From NCBI RefSeq assembly GCF_021369635.1, contig NZ_JAJNBZ010000010.1, forward strand, positions 1-64,000: a stretch of DNA of 64,000 nt, given 5' to 3'. Shown one piece after another: positions 43,108 through 52,754 of the stretch (its first letter is position 1; every line of letters starts with the position of its first letter). Made by a program: the position numbers and the translations under genes. Origin of the DNA: Paenibacillus profundus (GTDB lineage Bacteria; Bacillota; Bacilli; Paenibacillales; Paenibacillaceae). A model generated the notes under the pieces. That model saw only the letters and a program-made list of their open reading frames with translations, made no database searches and was not told the DNA's origin.

Positions 43108-43902
43108 TTGATAGACAAAATAATAGTCATCGCTCTGTTTACGCTATGTATACACATGTTTGAAACCTTATCCTATGCCGTCCGCTATGCCGGCGTGCGA
43201 GCCGGTCGGTTAGCGGTCTCACTGTCTCTGACCGGTATTATCGTGCTTGTCTCCCGTACCTCCAATCTCATACAAGCACCTATGACGGGCAAAGTTATCG
43301 ACTACGCAAGGGAGCACCCGGAATTCGATCTGGTATCCAACATCCGTATCATTATCGGCTCCTCGACGATTGGAACACTGCTTGCTCTACTATTGTTTCC
43401 TAGCGCCGTTCTGTTGGCTGCCCGGGTGATACGTCACTTAGAAGTGTCGGGATCGATTCCCAAAATGATCAGTTCCGTATCGCTTGATCAGCTGAAGCAT
43501 GTCAGGCATCATATCCGCAAGCCCACATGGAAGATGCTCACATCCTTGCGGATTATGGGCATTCCAAAACGCTTGCTGCTTCTGAATAGCTGCGTGACAG
43601 GGATCTATACGATCGGGGTGATGTCTGCCCTTTACGCCTCAGTTCTTACTACAGAATTCAGCACAGCGGCGTCTCAATCATCCGGCTTTATCAACGGAGT
43701 GGCGACCATCCTATTGACCATATTCGTCGACCCGCAAATGGCTATGCTCACGGATCGAGCGATGGCAGATACTGCCGCAAGGCAGCGATTGGGAAAAATA
43801 TTTGCGCTGCTTATCATGTCGCGCGCGTTGGGAACCGTGTTGGCCCAACTATTCTTCTATCCGGCAGCGCTATGGATTTCATGGATTGTGCAATACCTTT
43901 AA
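43108..43902 (+). CDS. amj: Lipid II flippase Amj
   Basis: 264 residues, TTG start after GGGGAGG. Amj (YdaH, DUF2837) family: MFETLSYAVRYAGVRAGRLA, LVSRTSNLIQAPMTGKVID, SINPKMISSVSLDQL-like middle and FVDPQMAMLTDRAM; six or seven membrane helices. Amj flips lipid II across the membrane as an alternative to MurJ. Monocistronic, followed by a terminator. Confidence 0.92.
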   Translation: MIDKIIVIALFTLCIHMFETLSYAVRYAGVRAGRLAVSLSLTGIIVLVSRTSNLIQAPMTGKVIDYAREHPEFDLVSNIRIIIGSSTIGTLLALLLFPSAVLLAARVIRHLEVSGSIPKMISSVSLDQLKHVRHHIRKPTWKMLTSLRIMGIPKRLLLLNSCVTGIYTIGVMSALYASVLTTEFSTAASQSSGFINGVATILLTIFVDPQMAMLTDRAMADTAARQRLGKIFALLIMSRALGTVLAQLFFYPAALWISWIVQYL

Positions 43903-44010
43903 TAGAAAACGATGATATTTACACATTAACCCAAATCAACCTAAATGAACATGGTATTAATTTCAATATTATCATAAATGTGAATGATTGGGCGTCAATT
44001 TCCTGCAAAG

Positions 44011-44049
44011 ACCGCGCACTCCTCCTTAGCAAAGGGGGCAGCGGTTTTT
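44011..44049 (+). terminator. Terminator after amj
   Basis: ACCGC...CCTCCTT pairs with AAGGGGG...GCGGT, then TTTTTTT. Confidence 0.72.
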
Positions 44050-44062
44050 TTGTTGGTTATTG

Positions 44063-44119
44063 TTGACAAAAGAAATGAGATGCATTTTAATTATGAATAT
44101 AAAATAAAATTATTCATAA
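44063..44119 (+). promoter_or_regulatory. tetR-abc operon promoter and operator
   Basis: TTGACA (44063-44068), 17-base spacer, TTTAAT (44086-44091). A perfect inverted repeat, TTATGAATA (44091-44099) and TATTCATAA (44111-44119) spaced by 11 bases, covers the start-site region and is a good TetR-type autoregulatory operator. Confidence 0.7.
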
Positions 44120-44137
44120 AATCATATAGGGGTGTAA

Positions 44138-44758
44138 ATGATGCCGCGATTTAGTAAACAGGAGAAAGAGAACATTCGGCGGGAGCTGCAGCAGAAAGGC
44201 AAGCAGCTGTTTGCTCTGTACGGACTGAAGAAGACGAGCGTCGCCGATCTAACCAAAGCGGTGGGCATTGCGCAAGGGACGTTCTATTTGTTCTATCCGT
44301 CCAAGGAAGAGCTGTATTTCGAGCTGCTTGAGCAAGAGGAGGAGTACATTCGGGAGCGCCTCACCAGCGTATATTTTCAAAGCGATTCTCCCGTGAGCCG
44401 GGACAGCTTCAAGCGCTTCTTGCACGAATCGCTTGCCACGATGGAGAACAATCCGTTTCTGCAGCAGCTATACGATGAAGAAATGATGGAAGCGTTATTC
44501 CGCAAGCTTCCGCCTGACAAATTGGAGCGTCACTTCGCCAAGGATGCGGATGATCTGCTGCCGATTATCGTGCTCGGTCAGCAGCAAGGGTGGATGAAGC
44601 CGCAGCAGCCGGAAATCATTGTAAGCCTGATCCGATCGCTCATTCTGCTTGCCTTGCAGAAGCACCTAATCGGCGAGGAGCGCTACGGCGACACGATGGG
44701 ATTGTTCGTTGATTTGATCGCCGATGGGTTAATCATCGACCAGAATGAGGAGGATTAA
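44138..44758 (+). CDS. TetR-family regulator
   Basis: 206 residues after GGGGTG. HTH SVADLTKAVGIAQGTFYLFY (about 31-50) followed by KEELYFELLEQEEE; helical ligand domain after. Sits two bases before an ABC exporter operon and behind an inverted repeat it probably binds. Ligand unknown; likely the drug-like substrate of the exporter. Confidence 0.93.
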   Translation: MMPRFSKQEKENIRRELQQKGKQLFALYGLKKTSVADLTKAVGIAQGTFYLFYPSKEELYFELLEQEEEYIRERLTSVYFQSDSPVSRDSFKRFLHESLATMENNPFLQQLYDEEMMEALFRKLPPDKLERHFAKDADDLLPIIVLGQQQGWMKPQQPEIIVSLIRSLILLALQKHLIGEERYGDTMGLFVDLIADGLIIDQNEED

Positions 44759-44760
44759 GC

Positions 44761-45615
44761 ATGATTGAAGTGAACCAGCTCCGCTTCAAATATCCCAGAC
44801 ATAAGGATTTTACGCTGAAAGGGCTAGATTTTCATATTCCGCAAGGTGAAATTTTCGGATTTCTCGGGCCGTCCGGAGCGGGAAAGAGCACGACACAGAA
44901 AATACTTATCGGCATGCTGAAGCGATATGAAGGCAGCGTGCGCATCATGGGGAAGCAGCTGAAGGATCATGGCCGCGATTATTATAATGCGATTGGCGTT
45001 GCGTTCGAATTCCCGAACTTTTACAGCCGATTCACGGCGTTGGAGAATTTGGACCTTTTCCGTTCACTGTATGATGTGAAGACCGAGGAGCCGAAGAAGC
45101 TTCTTGCCCGGGTGTCGCTTGAGGAGTACGGCCATATGAAAGTGTCCGACTTCTCAAAAGGAATGAAGATGCGCCTCAATCTATGTCGGGCGCTGATGCA
45201 TCGGCCGGATATTCTGTTTCTGGATGAACCGACATCAGGTCTCGATCCCGTAAATGCGAAGACCGTGAAGGATATCATTTTACAGCTAAAATCGTTGGGG
45301 AACACGATTATTATTACGACTCATAACATGAATGTCGCTGAGGAGATATGCGATAGAGTCGCTTTTATCGTAGATGGGGAAATCCGCTTGATTGATGCGC
45401 CGCGCGCGCTCAAAGTCCGGGAAGGGAAAAAAGCGGTACGCCTCGAGTATAGAGAAGGTACAGCGCTGAGACAGGCCGACTATCAATTAGAGGGAATTGG
45501 CGACAACGAATCGTTCCTCCGGCTGCTGCGGAACGGTTCGATTGAGACGATACACACCCAAGAGGCTTCGCTGGATCAGCTTTTTATCCAAGTGACAGGG
45601 AGAACATTGACATGA
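44761..45615 (+). CDS. ABC exporter ATP-binding protein
   Basis: 284 residues. Walker A GPSGAGKST, signature FSKGMKMRLNL, Walker B ILFLDEPTSGLD, switch TTHNMNVAE. The C-terminal ~60 residues are the small domain seen in drug exporter ATPases. Overlaps the next gene by 4 bases (ATGA). Confidence 0.93.
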   Translation: MIEVNQLRFKYPRHKDFTLKGLDFHIPQGEIFGFLGPSGAGKSTTQKILIGMLKRYEGSVRIMGKQLKDHGRDYYNAIGVAFEFPNFYSRFTALENLDLFRSLYDVKTEEPKKLLARVSLEEYGHMKVSDFSKGMKMRLNLCRALMHRPDILFLDEPTSGLDPVNAKTVKDIILQLKSLGNTIIITTHNMNVAEEICDRVAFIVDGEIRLIDAPRALKVREGKKAVRLEYREGTALRQADYQLEGIGDNESFLRLLRNGSIETIHTQEASLDQLFIQVTGRTLT

Positions 45616-46373
45616 ATAATAAAGCTATCACTCTTCGGCCCCGGCTGCCTTATTCGGGTGTGCGTCGCTTCTTCAGCTCATGGAGACAGGATATGAAGCT
45701 CCAGTTCCGTCATCATTTTTACAGCGCCTATTTGCTAATCAGTATCGCTTACATCATTCTTCTGCGGATGCTGCCTGATACCTATCAAGCGAAGTTGAAT
45801 GTGCTGCTGACGTTTTCTGATCCGAGCATGCTCGGGTTCTTCTTTATCGGCGGCCTCATCTTGCTTGAGAAAGGACAGCATATTCATGACAACCTGTTCG
45901 TTACACCGCATTCGCCGGCATCCTATATCTGGTCGAAGACGATCTCGCTGACATGTCTGTCGCTGATAAGCAGCTTGTTCATCCATATAAGCACCTTCGG
46001 CATCCATCAGCGTATCGGCGCGTTCATCGCGGGTGTCACACTGACGGCCGTCTTTTTTACTTTGGTCGGGTTGGGAGTTGCCGTTCGCTGCCATACGATT
46101 AACGGATTCTTCTTCTCATCCGTTGTGTATTCTACCATACTCGTGCTGCCCGTACTAGAAATACTGCAGGTCTATACAAGCAAGCTCTTTCTGCTCTTTC
46201 CGGCCACCGGATCACTGCTGCTGCTGACATCGGTTTTCGAGCCTATTTCAGGCGCAGATAGCGTTTACGCGGTATCCAGCTTACTCATCTGGATAGGGAT
46301 TGCATTCTATTGGGCGTATAGCTCCTTGCAATCTAATATACTCGGTGATGCGAAAGGGGGAAGAGACGCGTGA
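45612..46373 (+). CDS. ABC-2-type exporter permease 1
   Basis: 253 residues, about six membrane helices. Cytoplasmic N-terminus with RRFFSSWRQDMKLQFRHHF; second half has the EKGQHIHDNLFVTP segment seen in fluoroquinolone-export-like permeases. Overlaps the next permease by 4 bases. Confidence 0.82.
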   Translation: MNNKAITLRPRLPYSGVRRFFSSWRQDMKLQFRHHFYSAYLLISIAYIILLRMLPDTYQAKLNVLLTFSDPSMLGFFFIGGLILLEKGQHIHDNLFVTPHSPASYIWSKTISLTCLSLISSLFIHISTFGIHQRIGAFIAGVTLTAVFFTLVGLGVAVRCHTINGFFFSSVVYSTILVLPVLEILQVYTSKLFLLFPATGSLLLLTSVFEPISGADSVYAVSSLLIWIGIAFYWAYSSLQSNILGDAKGGRDA

Positions 46374-47104
46374 ATCGAGCTGCACAGCTGTTGCTTAGTG
46401 ATATGAAGCAGGTCAGACGCGATCCGATGCTTATTTTCATTACGGTTGCCCCCTTATTGTTGGTGCTGGCGCTGAAATACGGAGTGCCGCTCGTCTCGGC
46501 ACAGCTCGTTGCGCAGACGGGATTTGATCTAACGGCCCATTACGGAGTGCTGTTCGGCACGTCATTATTGCTCATTCCTCTCGTCATCGGTGTGATGGCT
46601 GGCCTGCTGATGCTCGACGAAAGAGATGAGCAGCTCATCGCCTATTATGCGATCACCCCTCTCTCGCAGGAAGGGTATTTCATTCATCGGTTGACTCTAC
46701 CGACGCTATTGTCCGGAATCTATATTTTGCTGGCATTTATTGTGGTTGATTTCTCAGCTTGGAGTGCTGGTCAGTATGGCTTCGCCTTTGTAATGCTGCT
46801 GCTGGAAGGGCCGATGATGGCCCTCTTGTTGACCTCGTTCGCCTCCAATAAAGTGGAGGGGCTGGCATGGTCTAAGCTAGGCGGATTGTTGATCTTTATC
46901 CCGGTGTTGGCCTATATGCTGCCAGAGCCATGGCGTTGGGGTGCAGCGGTGACACCGACCTATTGGGTTATTGAGCTATTTGTTCACAACCGGACCATGC
47001 AATGGAATGAGCTGGAACTTCTTCTCGCTGGCGGCATAGGACTGGGGGTCCACCTTATCTTCATTACGGTTCTGTACCGTAAATATGCAAGAATGATAGC
47101 TTGA
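46370..47104 (+). CDS. ABC-2-type exporter permease 2
   Basis: 244 residues, six membrane helices, MNRAAQLLLSDMKQVRRDPM at the N-terminus and LDERDEQLIAYYAITPLSQEGY between helices 2 and 3, matching the partner permease's equivalent loop. Last gene of the TetR-controlled operon. Confidence 0.82.
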   Translation: MNRAAQLLLSDMKQVRRDPMLIFITVAPLLLVLALKYGVPLVSAQLVAQTGFDLTAHYGVLFGTSLLLIPLVIGVMAGLLMLDERDEQLIAYYAITPLSQEGYFIHRLTLPTLLSGIYILLAFIVVDFSAWSAGQYGFAFVMLLLEGPMMALLLTSFASNKVEGLAWSKLGGLLIFIPVLAYMLPEPWRWGAAVTPTYWVIELFVHNRTMQWNELELLLAGGIGLGVHLIFITVLYRKYARMIA

Positions 47105-47636
47105 TGATGCACCATTACCTAGCCGATAAGCGAGTCGGAGTGGGGGCGCTAACCATAAAAAAGGAAACTGTCGAATCTAACGGTTCGGCAGTTTTTTTGC
47201 TTAAAGGAATATTTAAGTTTCGTGAATCGACAAAGTTAATTTCGTTACTACGAAAACATTAACGGGATTCTATTACAATGGTCCTTATGTCCATTCTCCC
47301 ATACGGTCAGGAAGGAAACAACGAGGGCTAGGCACATGTCGTACAAGTACCCCATGATACGAAGCGGCCGATTATGATGGCAGCGCGCCAGAATCGTCAT
47401 TGGGCATACCGCCTACTGATGGAAGGGGAGAGTGAAGCAAAGGGGTGGACCGAGCGCATCTCTTCCAATCTGAACGCGCCGCTGCACGAACCTGACTCTA
47501 AGCGGGGTCTATCGCCAAAAGCAGAGTTTTCCTGCAAAAATATGTTGAAATCTGTTGTATTTTGATGGTTGTATAGTAATATGAAAATAGTTGATTTTTT
47601 CCAAGTATCTCGTGGAATAGGAGTGCAGCAACCTTT
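47105..47636. other. Intergenic region before the desaturase-like gene
   Basis: 532 bases. After the terminator a palindrome (GTTAAT..CGT-TACT-ACG..ATTAAC) lies near 47237-47262 and might be an operator. A 63-codon open frame at 47374-47565 lacks a ribosome site. Nothing else firm. Confidence 0.35.
47165..47198 (+). terminator. Terminator of the tetR-abc operon
   Basis: AAACTGTCGAA pairs with TTCGGCAGTTT (one wobble), then seven T residues. Confidence 0.8.
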
Positions 47637-49283
47637 ATGATAGGAACAGTTCAGCCAAAAGTGGTAGTGCTTGGCGGCGGAATCGCCGGAATGAGCGCTG
47701 CCCATGAATTAATGGAACGGGGGTTTCAGGTTTCTGTATATGAGTGGAGACAGATTCCAGGAGGTAAAGCTCGCAGCATGCCTGTTCCGAATTCGGGAGA
47801 GAATGGGCGCCACGATTTGCCGGGAGAGCATGGCTTCCGCTTCTTTCCGAAATTTTATAAACATATAACCGATACGATGAAGCGAATACCGTATAAGAGT
47901 AATAGACATAGCGTGTATCATAACCTCATTGAAGGGACTAATCTGGGACTGGCATTTTTCGATCGCCCGATGCAGCCCTTTCTGACTGAATTTCCACAAT
48001 CGATCAGCGGTTGGAGAACGTTGCTCAAATCCCTTTTCGACAACAATCTAGAGCTTAGCGAGCAAGATATTGAACATTACGTATCTTGTCTATGGCAAGT
48101 ACTCACAAGTTGCGATGAAAGGCGACTGTTGGATTATCAACGAATCGCCTGGTGGGATTTCCTGCAAGCGGAGAAGCAGTCGGCGCAATTTCGTAAAATA
48201 TTTACGGGCTTGACACGGATTCTCGTAGCCGCCAGAGCGCAGGAAGCGAATGTGTGCACGGTCGGAACTGTCGGGGCGACCATCATGCTCGATATGGTGC
48301 TTCCGGGGGGAAGCGCAGACCGTTTATTGAACGGTCCGACCAATGATGTATGGCTCAATCCGTGGCTTGATCATCTGCGTGCAGGCGGAGTCGACTACCA
48401 CCTCGGCGCGAAGGTTGAATACATACATTGCCGGCAGGGGCGCATCCAAGGAGTGACCATTACAGAGAATGGACGTACTGAGATGGTGACGGGAGATTAT
48501 TATATTGCTGCGCTTCCGGTTGAAGTCATGGCTGGCTTATTGAATGAAGATTTAATTGAGGCGGATCCACTGCTGGGCGGGTTGACGGAGCTGGCAGAGA
48601 ACGTCGAATGGATGAACGGCGTCCAGTTTTATTTGAAGGAAGACGTGCCGATTATCCATGGTCATGTCATCTATATGGACAGCCCGTGGGCGTTGACGTC
48701 GGTGTCACAGGCGCAATTTTGGCCGAACTTCGATTTAAGCAAATACGGGAATGGCGAAGTCAAGGGAATCATCTCCATCGATGTGTCAGACTGGAGAACT
48801 CCCGGCATCTTATATGGCAAGCCGGCCATGGAGTGTTCAAGAGAAGAAATTCGAGCTGAAGTGTGGGAACAGTTGAAGCGCAGTCTAAACCAAGGGAAGA
48901 CGGTGTTGTCCGATCATATGGTGGTGACGTGGTATTTGGACGAAGATATTCAATTTCCGAATCCGCATGAAGCGATTAATATGGAGCCTTTGCTTGTGAA
49001 TCACGTAAATACATGGAACTTGCGGCCCAATGCATATACGGCGATTCCCAACTTGTTTCTCGCGTCGGATTATGTGCGAACGAACACGGACTTGGCAACG
49101 ATGGAAGGGGCGAATGAAGCGGCGAGACGGGCGGTGAATTGCATTATCCAGTTATCCGATATGGATGTGCCTCCTTGCAAAATATGGGACATGTATGATT
49201 ATCCATTGTTATCGGCTTGGCGTTCAAATGATCGTTCCCGCTTTCAGAAGGGACTGCCATGGAACGGGAAAATAATCGGTTGA
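47637..49283 (+). CDS. FAD-dependent oxidoreductase, phytoene-desaturase-like
   Basis: 548 residues. N-terminal FAD motif VVVLGGGIAGMSAAHELMER, then GGKARSMPVP and HGFRFFPKFYKHITDTM, as in the amine oxidase/phytoene-desaturase superfamily including hydroxysqualene dehydroxylases. C-terminal FAD motif LFLASDYVRTNTDLATMEGA. Substrate unclear. Start ATG 47637 has only a weak upstream GGAG. Next gene is a histidine kinase 49 bases on. Confidence 0.78.
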   Translation: MIGTVQPKVVVLGGGIAGMSAAHELMERGFQVSVYEWRQIPGGKARSMPVPNSGENGRHDLPGEHGFRFFPKFYKHITDTMKRIPYKSNRHSVYHNLIEGTNLGLAFFDRPMQPFLTEFPQSISGWRTLLKSLFDNNLELSEQDIEHYVSCLWQVLTSCDERRLLDYQRIAWWDFLQAEKQSAQFRKIFTGLTRILVAARAQEANVCTVGTVGATIMLDMVLPGGSADRLLNGPTNDVWLNPWLDHLRAGGVDYHLGAKVEYIHCRQGRIQGVTITENGRTEMVTGDYYIAALPVEVMAGLLNEDLIEADPLLGGLTELAENVEWMNGVQFYLKEDVPIIHGHVIYMDSPWALTSVSQAQFWPNFDLSKYGNGEVKGIISIDVSDWRTPGILYGKPAMECSREEIRAEVWEQLKRSLNQGKTVLSDHMVVTWYLDEDIQFPNPHEAINMEPLLVNHVNTWNLRPNAYTAIPNLFLASDYVRTNTDLATMEGANEAARRAVNCIIQLSDMDVPPCKIWDMYDYPLLSAWRSNDRSRFQKGLPWNGKIIG

Positions 49284-49332
49284 CGCCTTCATTTCTGCGT
49301 ACCGTATCTTACCAGGAAAGGAACGGTCAACG

Positions 49333-50586
49333 TTGATTCAGTCCATCATAGCGTATGAATTCAAGGGACTGCTCTATATTATGAGCGCATGTCTCATGTT
49401 CCTTATTATTACCCCTCAATTCATGTTCGCCAATTATCGCCGCAAAATTTTGTTTATTCTCATTCTTTTTGTGCTTACGTTTTTTTATACGCAATATGAA
49501 GATATCGATCCGCTTATATACGGCATTCATCTTACACCAGTGTCGCTTGCGTTAGCGGCGCTGTTCGAAGGCTTTTTGCCGGGAATATTCACTTGGGCTG
49601 CATTTAATATTTGCACCATCGTTATGATGGATGATTTTGTGCCAACAGTCATCGGATCCACGCTGCTGCTCGTCTTGGGCCTCACATTCCATTACAAGCA
49701 GGTGCTGCGAAGCACGTACTGGCAAATTTGCCTCATTTCGATGACGCTCATTACGATTTATTTGCTCGGCTTTTTATCTGTGTTCGACGATTGGGATACA
49801 GTGAGTGGTACCGAAGTCGGGATTGCCGTTGTGGGCACCTACTTGTCTTCCATGTATGTGAGTTATATTTATAATCATGTCAAAAATCAAGAGAAAATGC
49901 GTGAAGAGCTCTTTAGAGCGGAAAAATATCAAGTCATCGGACAGCTGGCGGCATCCATTTCTCATGAGATTCGCAATCCATTAACGACGGCGCAAGGCTT
50001 TCTACAGCTGATGAACAGGGATAATCTGACTCCAGCGCAACTCGAAACATATCGGAATTATGCCATATCGGGCATCGAGCAGGCGAACTCCATCATTACC
50101 GATTATTTAAACTATGCGAAGCCGGCAGTGGAGCTGGCACGCCCGATTCACATCCAAGAAGAGATTGACGGCATTATTCCGATGATGTCGCCGCTCTGCG
50201 TCATATCCAAGATTGAAGTAGTCATCAAGCATTTATCGAAGCAGCCGATTTATGTGATGGGCGAAGCGAAAAAATTCCAACAATGCCTGCTCAATATTAT
50301 GAAAAATGCGGTGGAGTCGATGCCGGATGGCGGTGTGATGACAGTGACAACGTGGTCGGACAATGAAGGCGTTCATATCCATGTTAAGGATACTGGAGTC
50401 GGCATGAGCGATTATCAAATCAAGCGCATCGGCATGCCTTTCTACACGACGAAGGAGAAAGGAACCGGGCTCGGCTTGATGGTCGTCATCAGCCTCGTGA
50501 AGGCGATGAACGGCACTATATCCTATTACAGCCGACCAGACGAAGGAACGACTTGCGTGCTGAAGTTCAAACAACTCTTATTGTAA
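49333..50586 (+). CDS. Membrane histidine kinase (KinB-like)
   Basis: 417 residues, TTG start after AGGAAAGGAACGG. Six or so membrane helices to about residue 180 (a 5TM-type sensor), then HisKA: H211 in ASISHEIRNPLTT, ATPase boxes NIMKNAVESMPDG, DTGVGM and KGTGLGL. This layout matches sporulation kinases like KinB. No response regulator lies next to it, which also fits a phosphorelay sporulation kinase. Confidence 0.88.
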   Translation: MIQSIIAYEFKGLLYIMSACLMFLIITPQFMFANYRRKILFILILFVLTFFYTQYEDIDPLIYGIHLTPVSLALAALFEGFLPGIFTWAAFNICTIVMMDDFVPTVIGSTLLLVLGLTFHYKQVLRSTYWQICLISMTLITIYLLGFLSVFDDWDTVSGTEVGIAVVGTYLSSMYVSYIYNHVKNQEKMREELFRAEKYQVIGQLAASISHEIRNPLTTAQGFLQLMNRDNLTPAQLETYRNYAISGIEQANSIITDYLNYAKPAVELARPIHIQEEIDGIIPMMSPLCVISKIEVVIKHLSKQPIYVMGEAKKFQQCLLNIMKNAVESMPDGGVMTVTTWSDNEGVHIHVKDTGVGMSDYQIKRIGMPFYTTKEKGTGLGLMVVISLVKAMNGTISYYSRPDEGTTCVLKFKQLLL

Positions 50587-50596
50587 TACGATAACG

Positions 50597-50635
50597 AGCC
50601 CAGCCATGAATAATTGCAACTTATGGCTGGGCTTT
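50597..50635 (+). terminator. Terminator after the histidine kinase gene
   Basis: 11-bp stem AGCCCAGCCAT (50597-50607) with ATGGCTGGGCT (50623-50633), short T-run TTT. It contains the first ATG of the next reading frame. Confidence 0.6.
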
Positions 50636-51058
50636 GACGTTATAGAGGTTTGGTTTATCTCTTATACCGCAACACCTCCGCAGCGCTCTTCCGGGAACGG
50701 CAATCCGATTCTCCTGCTAGTGATTCCGCTGGCATTGACCGTGGCTGCGTATGTCCTGTCTATCGGCATTTATGTATACCGATGGCTGCGGGATCACGAT
50801 CTTCGATGGCGCTGGGGGACGATAGCGGCAGGCGGACTGCTCGTGGTCAGCATGGGCGTGCCTGCTGCAGCTTTATCTCGACATGTCCGATCAGAAGTGA
50901 TGAAGCACCAGAGCTACGATCCGGGTCTGTCCCCGTTAACCATGCACAATAACGGGGTGCTGTGCAACGGGTATACGTTCATGCTGCTCATCGGGATCGC
51001 GGTGCTGCTTGCCGGAGTCATCAGTCTGTTTACGGTCCGAAAGTCGGCATTTGAATGA
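50606..51058 (+). CDS. Hypothetical membrane protein, start uncertain
   Basis: Up to 150 residues with three membrane helices (about 35-57, 72-90, 126-146). The first ATG (50606) lies inside the preceding terminator stem with no ribosome site, so the true start is later, perhaps GTG 50720, or the 5' end is damaged. No family recognised. Next two genes are also membrane proteins of unknown role. Confidence 0.5.
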   Translation: MNNCNLWLGFDVIEVWFISYTATPPQRSSGNGNPILLLVIPLALTVAAYVLSIGIYVYRWLRDHDLRWRWGTIAAGGLLVVSMGVPAAALSRHVRSEVMKHQSYDPGLSPLTMHNNGVLCNGYTFMLLIGIAVLLAGVISLFTVRKSAFE

Positions 51059-51094
51059 AGCATATGATACAAAAATAGGATTGGAGTCATCACA

Positions 51095-51754
51095 ATGGAT
51101 TCTATCGATACAGAACAGCCGATTTCACAATATATCGTGCGGACGCGCAAGCGATTCATCTTTGGATTTTCCGCCGTGATGGCAATCGCATGGCTGTTGC
51201 TGTTCTTTTTCAGCATGGATATTGAATTTTTGGGTACAGTTATCTTTTTCGCGTTGTTCGCACTCGTTTTTATCGTGTCTGTTATATGGGCGATCATCGA
51301 CATCATCGTCGCTTTGGTGAAAAGAAGACCGCTTCGTTATTGGGCGCTCATACTCATTCCGATCGTGGCGCAGCTGGGCGCCGTCTATATCGCCTTAGAG
51401 CTTCCATTGCATCAGACTCGTGCGGCATTGGACGAGTGGATGTATCGCGAGCAGCGCCAGCAGGCTATCGAGCGCTTGACGCAAAGCGATTGGAGCACGG
51501 CTGGCTCAGATCGCGGCACGCTGCTGCAGCTTCCGGACGATCTTCGCCATCTCTCCCGCGGGGGCGGAGAAATCTTGGTCGTTCGGAATGGAGAATCGCT
51601 CCAAGTGTTATTCTTCACGATGCGCGGGCTTTTGGATAACTTTTCTGGCCTCGTATATGTGTCCGAAGGGGAGCCAGATGTGGAAAACCTCGGGACCAAA
51701 ATTGTAAAGCAAAGGGAATTAGGCAAGCACTGGTTCTGGATTTCCGGGACATGA
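51095..51754 (+). CDS. Hypothetical membrane protein
   Basis: 219 residues. Helices at about 22-42, 44-70 and 80-101, then a ~115-residue soluble domain with LPDDLRHLSRGGGEILVVRNG and GLLDNFSGLVYVSEGEPDVENLG, which looks like a short sensor or binding domain. ATG after GGATTGGAG. No family recognised. Confidence 0.65.
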   Translation: MDSIDTEQPISQYIVRTRKRFIFGFSAVMAIAWLLLFFFSMDIEFLGTVIFFALFALVFIVSVIWAIIDIIVALVKRRPLRYWALILIPIVAQLGAVYIALELPLHQTRAALDEWMYREQRQQAIERLTQSDWSTAGSDRGTLLQLPDDLRHLSRGGGEILVVRNGESLQVLFFTMRGLLDNFSGLVYVSEGEPDVENLGTKIVKQRELGKHWFWISGT

Positions 51755-51836
51755 CCAGACTTGGTTGAATCGGAATATGCATGCTGCTGCTGCGTAGTCT
51801 TCAGATGCAGAGGCGGCGGAAAGGCGGTATGAACGG

Positions 51837-52577
51837 ATGAATTGGATAGTGTTAGCCGGGCTGTGCTGCCTTTTTATCATCGCGTTGTGGCAGAGGCCGA
51901 GGGAGAAGGAGATGCTCCTGCCCGCTCGATTATTTCTTTTTTTCATGATCGGTTCGTTTTCCTTTCGATTTATACCCGGGACGGATTCGTATTGGTTTCT
52001 TCCGCTTGGCTTCCTGCTCGGCTGGTGGTTTGTCGCCAAGCGCTCGAAGCACAATCAGATGAATAAGAAGATCGCGCTCCTCTTCGGGCTAGTCTATCTT
52101 ATACTGATAGAGTCGCTTCCGTTCACCACGTTCAGTGACATACGGGAACTGCGTACGGAGCAGCAGTACAAGCAGCAATTCCAAGACGTGACCGCCATGC
52201 ATCGATTCGCGGAAAATGCTCCGTTTTTGGACGCCCTCGGAGATGATATTCAACGGTTGCGCCTCGCGGATTCGAATCAGGACTATGCGGCCGAGCAGGA
52301 TCCGATGTTTCTGTTCCGCGCATGGGTGTTGAATCAGCGTGGGATTGACATTCCAAGCTATGAATGGCTGAACTTCGGGATAAGGGAGTCTTATCCGGAG
52401 TATTGGTTCCAATCTAAAAGGCCAGACCGATTGACGAATCAAGAATATATTACGTTCGGTGACGAGGGCTATTTTGGCTTGTTCAAGCGAAAAGATGAGC
52501 ACAGTCCGTTCCATATGGTGCTGGCGATCGAATTTCGCGGATTCGCGAACGGACGGCCCGGTTTATTTTCATGGTAA
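51837..52577 (+). CDS. Hypothetical membrane protein
   Basis: 246 residues. Three N-terminal helices (about 2-18, 28-45, 50-66 and 78-96 region), then a soluble domain with MHRFAENAPFLDALGDDIQR and FGDEGYFGLFKRKDE. Start after AAAGGCGG. No family recognised; likely follows the two upstream membrane proteins on one transcript. Confidence 0.65.
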   Translation: MNWIVLAGLCCLFIIALWQRPREKEMLLPARLFLFFMIGSFSFRFIPGTDSYWFLPLGFLLGWWFVAKRSKHNQMNKKIALLFGLVYLILIESLPFTTFSDIRELRTEQQYKQQFQDVTAMHRFAENAPFLDALGDDIQRLRLADSNQDYAAEQDPMFLFRAWVLNQRGIDIPSYEWLNFGIRESYPEYWFQSKRPDRLTNQEYITFGDEGYFGLFKRKDEHSPFHMVLAIEFRGFANGRPGLFSW

Positions 52578-52706
52578 ACTTTACAGCACAGCAGGAAACA
52601 CACTCGCGTTGCCGCAAGGAATATGGCTGCCCGCCTACGCGTTCGAGTACATGAGGATGGCATGAACAATGATGCTCAGGGACGCGTTTTGTGCCGCAGA
52701 TGAATA

Positions 52707-52751
52707 AGCAAAAGGACATTCCTTGGCTGCTATGAGCATCGGAATGTCCTT
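52707..52751 (-). terminator. Terminator of helD
   Basis: AAGGACATTCC (52712-52722) with GGAATGTCCTT (52741-52751); on the minus strand a TTTTGCTT tail follows. Just past the HelD stop. Confidence 0.65.
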
Positions 52752-52754
52752 GAT

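Noticed and set aside
43872-44066. 64-codon frame overlapping the end of amj
   Set aside because: Runs through the amj terminator and has no ribosome site.
47310-47340. GGTCAGGAAGGAA... resembling the conserved loop of SRP (4.5S) RNA
   Set aside because: Only part of the motif is present, the pairing stem cannot be drawn and the context does not fit.
47374-47565. 63-codon open frame before the desaturase-like gene
   Set aside because: No ribosome site, no recognisable protein pattern and composition unlike neighbouring genes.
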